Source: CAYOYH01 sp964408165
GTDB lineage: Bacteria; Patescibacteriota; Saccharimonadia; Saccharimonadales; CAYOYH01
Assembly (NCBI GenBank): GCA_964408165.1
Contig: CAYOYH010000008.1
Span: 1-21,395 of the forward strand
Length of the DNA stretch: 21,395 nucleotides
Direction of reading: 5' to 3'
Of this stretch, positions 20,643 through 21,395 are shown in pieces. The translations under genes and the position numbers were made by a program. Under the pieces are notes generated by a model that was given only the letters and a program-made list of their open reading frames with translations, had not been told where the DNA came from and ran no database searches. The stretch's first letter is position 1, and each line of letters begins with the position of its first letter.

Positions 20643-20936
20643 TTAAGTTTTTTCGTAGTAAACATGTCGGCCGGTTCTGCCGATTTGTCGAATCTGCTCT
20701 TTGTCCTCTAGTGCATCTAAATATCTGGTAGCTGTCGCATCTGATACGCCAGTCAATTCTTCTACCTCAGTATTATTGATTTTTCCATTCTTGCGTAGAA
20801 ATTCTAAAATCTTCTCCTTGTTCTGAGCTTTCTTCTTCGATTGCTTGGCAATCCAGCCATTGCCCTTGCGCCGAGCAAAAAAGTACCCCACTGCAAACGC
20901 AACAATAGCAACAATAATCACGATTATTAAATTCAT
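20643..20936 (-). CDS. Membrane-anchored winged-helix DNA-binding protein
   Basis: Begun at the ATG at 20936, the 97-residue protein has an N-terminal membrane helix (MNLIIVIIVAIVAFAVGYFF), a basic linker (ARRKGNGWIAKQSKKKAQNK) and a winged helix domain (KEKILEFLRKNGKINNTEVE, ELTGVSDATATRYLDALEDK, then wing QIRQIGRTGRHVYYEKT). The domain resembles DeoR/MarR-type HTH. The topology places the DNA-binding part in the cytoplasm, tethered to the membrane. The frame stays open to 21038, but that 34-residue extension lacks a ribosome site. TACAAT seven bases upstream of 20936 supports the shorter form. Target genes are unknown. It is convergent with the response regulator. Confidence 0.75.
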   Translation of the reverse strand: MNLIIVIIVAIVAFAVGYFFARRKGNGWIAKQSKKKAQNKEKILEFLRKNGKINNTEVEELTGVSDATATRYLDALEDKEQIRQIGRTGRHVYYEKT

Positions 20937-20943
20937 GATTTCA

Positions 20944-20949
20944 ATTGTA
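20944..20949 (-). promoter_or_regulatory. -10 box of the membrane-anchored regulator gene (leaderless type)
   Basis: TACAAT on the minus strand lies seven bases before the ATG at 20936. No ribosome site or strong -35 is seen. Confidence 0.5.
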
Positions 20950-21040
20950 GCATGCCCTAGTAATTTTAAAGTATTTCCGTAAAGTCTCACCCCAAATGCG
21001 ACTTTTTTTAGTAAGCTTTCGCTGGCTTCGACCTTCACCC

Positions 21041-21311
21041 CTCTGCCGCCTCCCGCCTACCGTCTACCGTCTACCCTACGACATTTAGCATTTAGGCATT
21101 TAACATTTGGGCATTTGGCTTCTAGATTCTGCCGTCTAACTCCATCCCCTGTGGCATTTCCAATTTCCTGTTTCCTGTTTCCTGTTTGCTGTTTCCCGCC
21201 TACCCTGTGGCATTTCCAATTTCCTGTTCCCCATTCCCCATTTCCTGTTTGCTGTTTGCTATTCCCTGTTCCCTATTCCCTATCGTCTATCGTCTATCGT
21301 CTACCGACATT
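21041..21311. repeat. Heptanucleotide-period intergenic array 7
   Basis: A pyrimidine-type array of about 38 units, reading GCCTACC, GTCTACC, CATTTAG-type, then CCTGTTT, GCTGTTT, CCCATTC, CCTATTC and TCTATCG copies. It includes a direct repeat of about 26 bases (starting CCCTGTGGCATTTCC at 21147 and 21203) whose offset of 56 is eight units, so the seven-base register is kept. It is the reverse-complement type of array 3. The 70-codon open frame across it (Pro/Phe/Cys-rich) is a product of the repeat. Confidence 0.85.
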
Positions 21312-21334
21312 AAAGAAAACTGATTAAAAAATAA

Positions 21335-21390
21335 CTCGAGCTACACCGAGTAATGAGCTCGAGCTTTGTCCGTTACTCCTATCAAGTAAC
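21335..21390. repeat. Inverted repeats at the window end
   Basis: CTCGAGCT (21335-21342) and AGCTCGAG (21356-21363) form an 8-bp inverted repeat with a 13-base spacer. GTTACT (21372-21377) and AGTAAC (21385-21390) form a second one. Their role cannot be judged without the sequence beyond the window. Confidence 0.6.
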
Positions 21391-21395
21391 TAACG

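Noticed and set aside
20937..21038. 34-residue N-terminal extension of the membrane-anchored regulator
   Set aside because: There is no ribosome site, and a -10-like box lies inside the extension at the right distance for the ATG at 20936.
21115..21327. 70-codon frame rich in Phe, Pro, Cys and Val
   Set aside because: It lies entirely in heptanucleotide array 7. A seven-base repeat cycles through all frames and creates stop-free runs with a repeating residue pattern, and there is no ribosome site.

Overview
The window looks like a stretch of a small-genome bacterium, most likely a member of the Candidate Phyla Radiation (Patescibacteria; a Saccharibacteria-like lineage would fit, but no marker here proves it). 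The reasons are the mix of gene types: an atp operon end, a helicase-nuclease fusion, single-domain signalling and small membrane proteins, and fermentative lower glycolysis without a visible pyruvate kinase. Base composition is moderate. UGA is used as a normal stop (for example at the ends of the ArsR-like gene and the dehydrogenase-mutase fusion), so the UGA=Gly lineages are excluded.

Layout. 1-1971: the 3' end of an F-type ATP synthase operon (partial upstream gene, atpD, atpC). 1972-3389: a TCCAA pentanucleotide tandem repeat, a small winged-helix repressor, a 46-bp palindrome that is probably its operator, and a divergent prenol (dolichol/phytol) kinase-like membrane protein. 3566-6874: a UvrD/Rep-type helicase with a C-terminal RecB-type nuclease, whose ATP-binding motif IV is replaced by a poly-Phe run encoded by a long A/T homopolymer. 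7096-10723: a 25-codon membrane peptide behind a near-consensus promoter, a membrane protein, GMP reductase, a small CxxC protein, two adjacent and probably paralogous unknown genes, and a DciA-like small protein. 11021-13048: a BrkB/YihY membrane protein and two small coiled-coil proteins. 13377-19487: a lower-glycolysis cluster made of enolase, a D-lactate dehydrogenase fused to phosphoglycerate mutase, adenylate kinase (interrupted by a 32-N assembly gap) and PEP synthase. 19526-19846: a structured RNA on the minus strand that I read as a divergent RNase P RNA. 19894-20936: a single-domain response regulator, a noncoding region full of perfect palindromes, and a membrane-anchored winged-helix protein.

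How the genes work together. Phosphoglycerate mutase and enolase make PEP. PEP synthase run in reverse, coupled to adenylate kinase (2 ADP to ATP + AMP), can replace pyruvate kinase. The lactate dehydrogenase half of the fusion then re-oxidises NADH. All these enzymes lie within 6.2 kb, and two of them are one polypeptide.

Two patterns run through the whole window. First, most intergenic spaces carry degenerate arrays with a strict 7-bp period (purine-rich on one strand, such as AAACAGG, AATTTAG and AAGTTAG). Second, several genes have a -10-like box only 6-8 nt before the start codon and no Shine-Dalgarno sequence, which points to frequent leaderless mRNAs.
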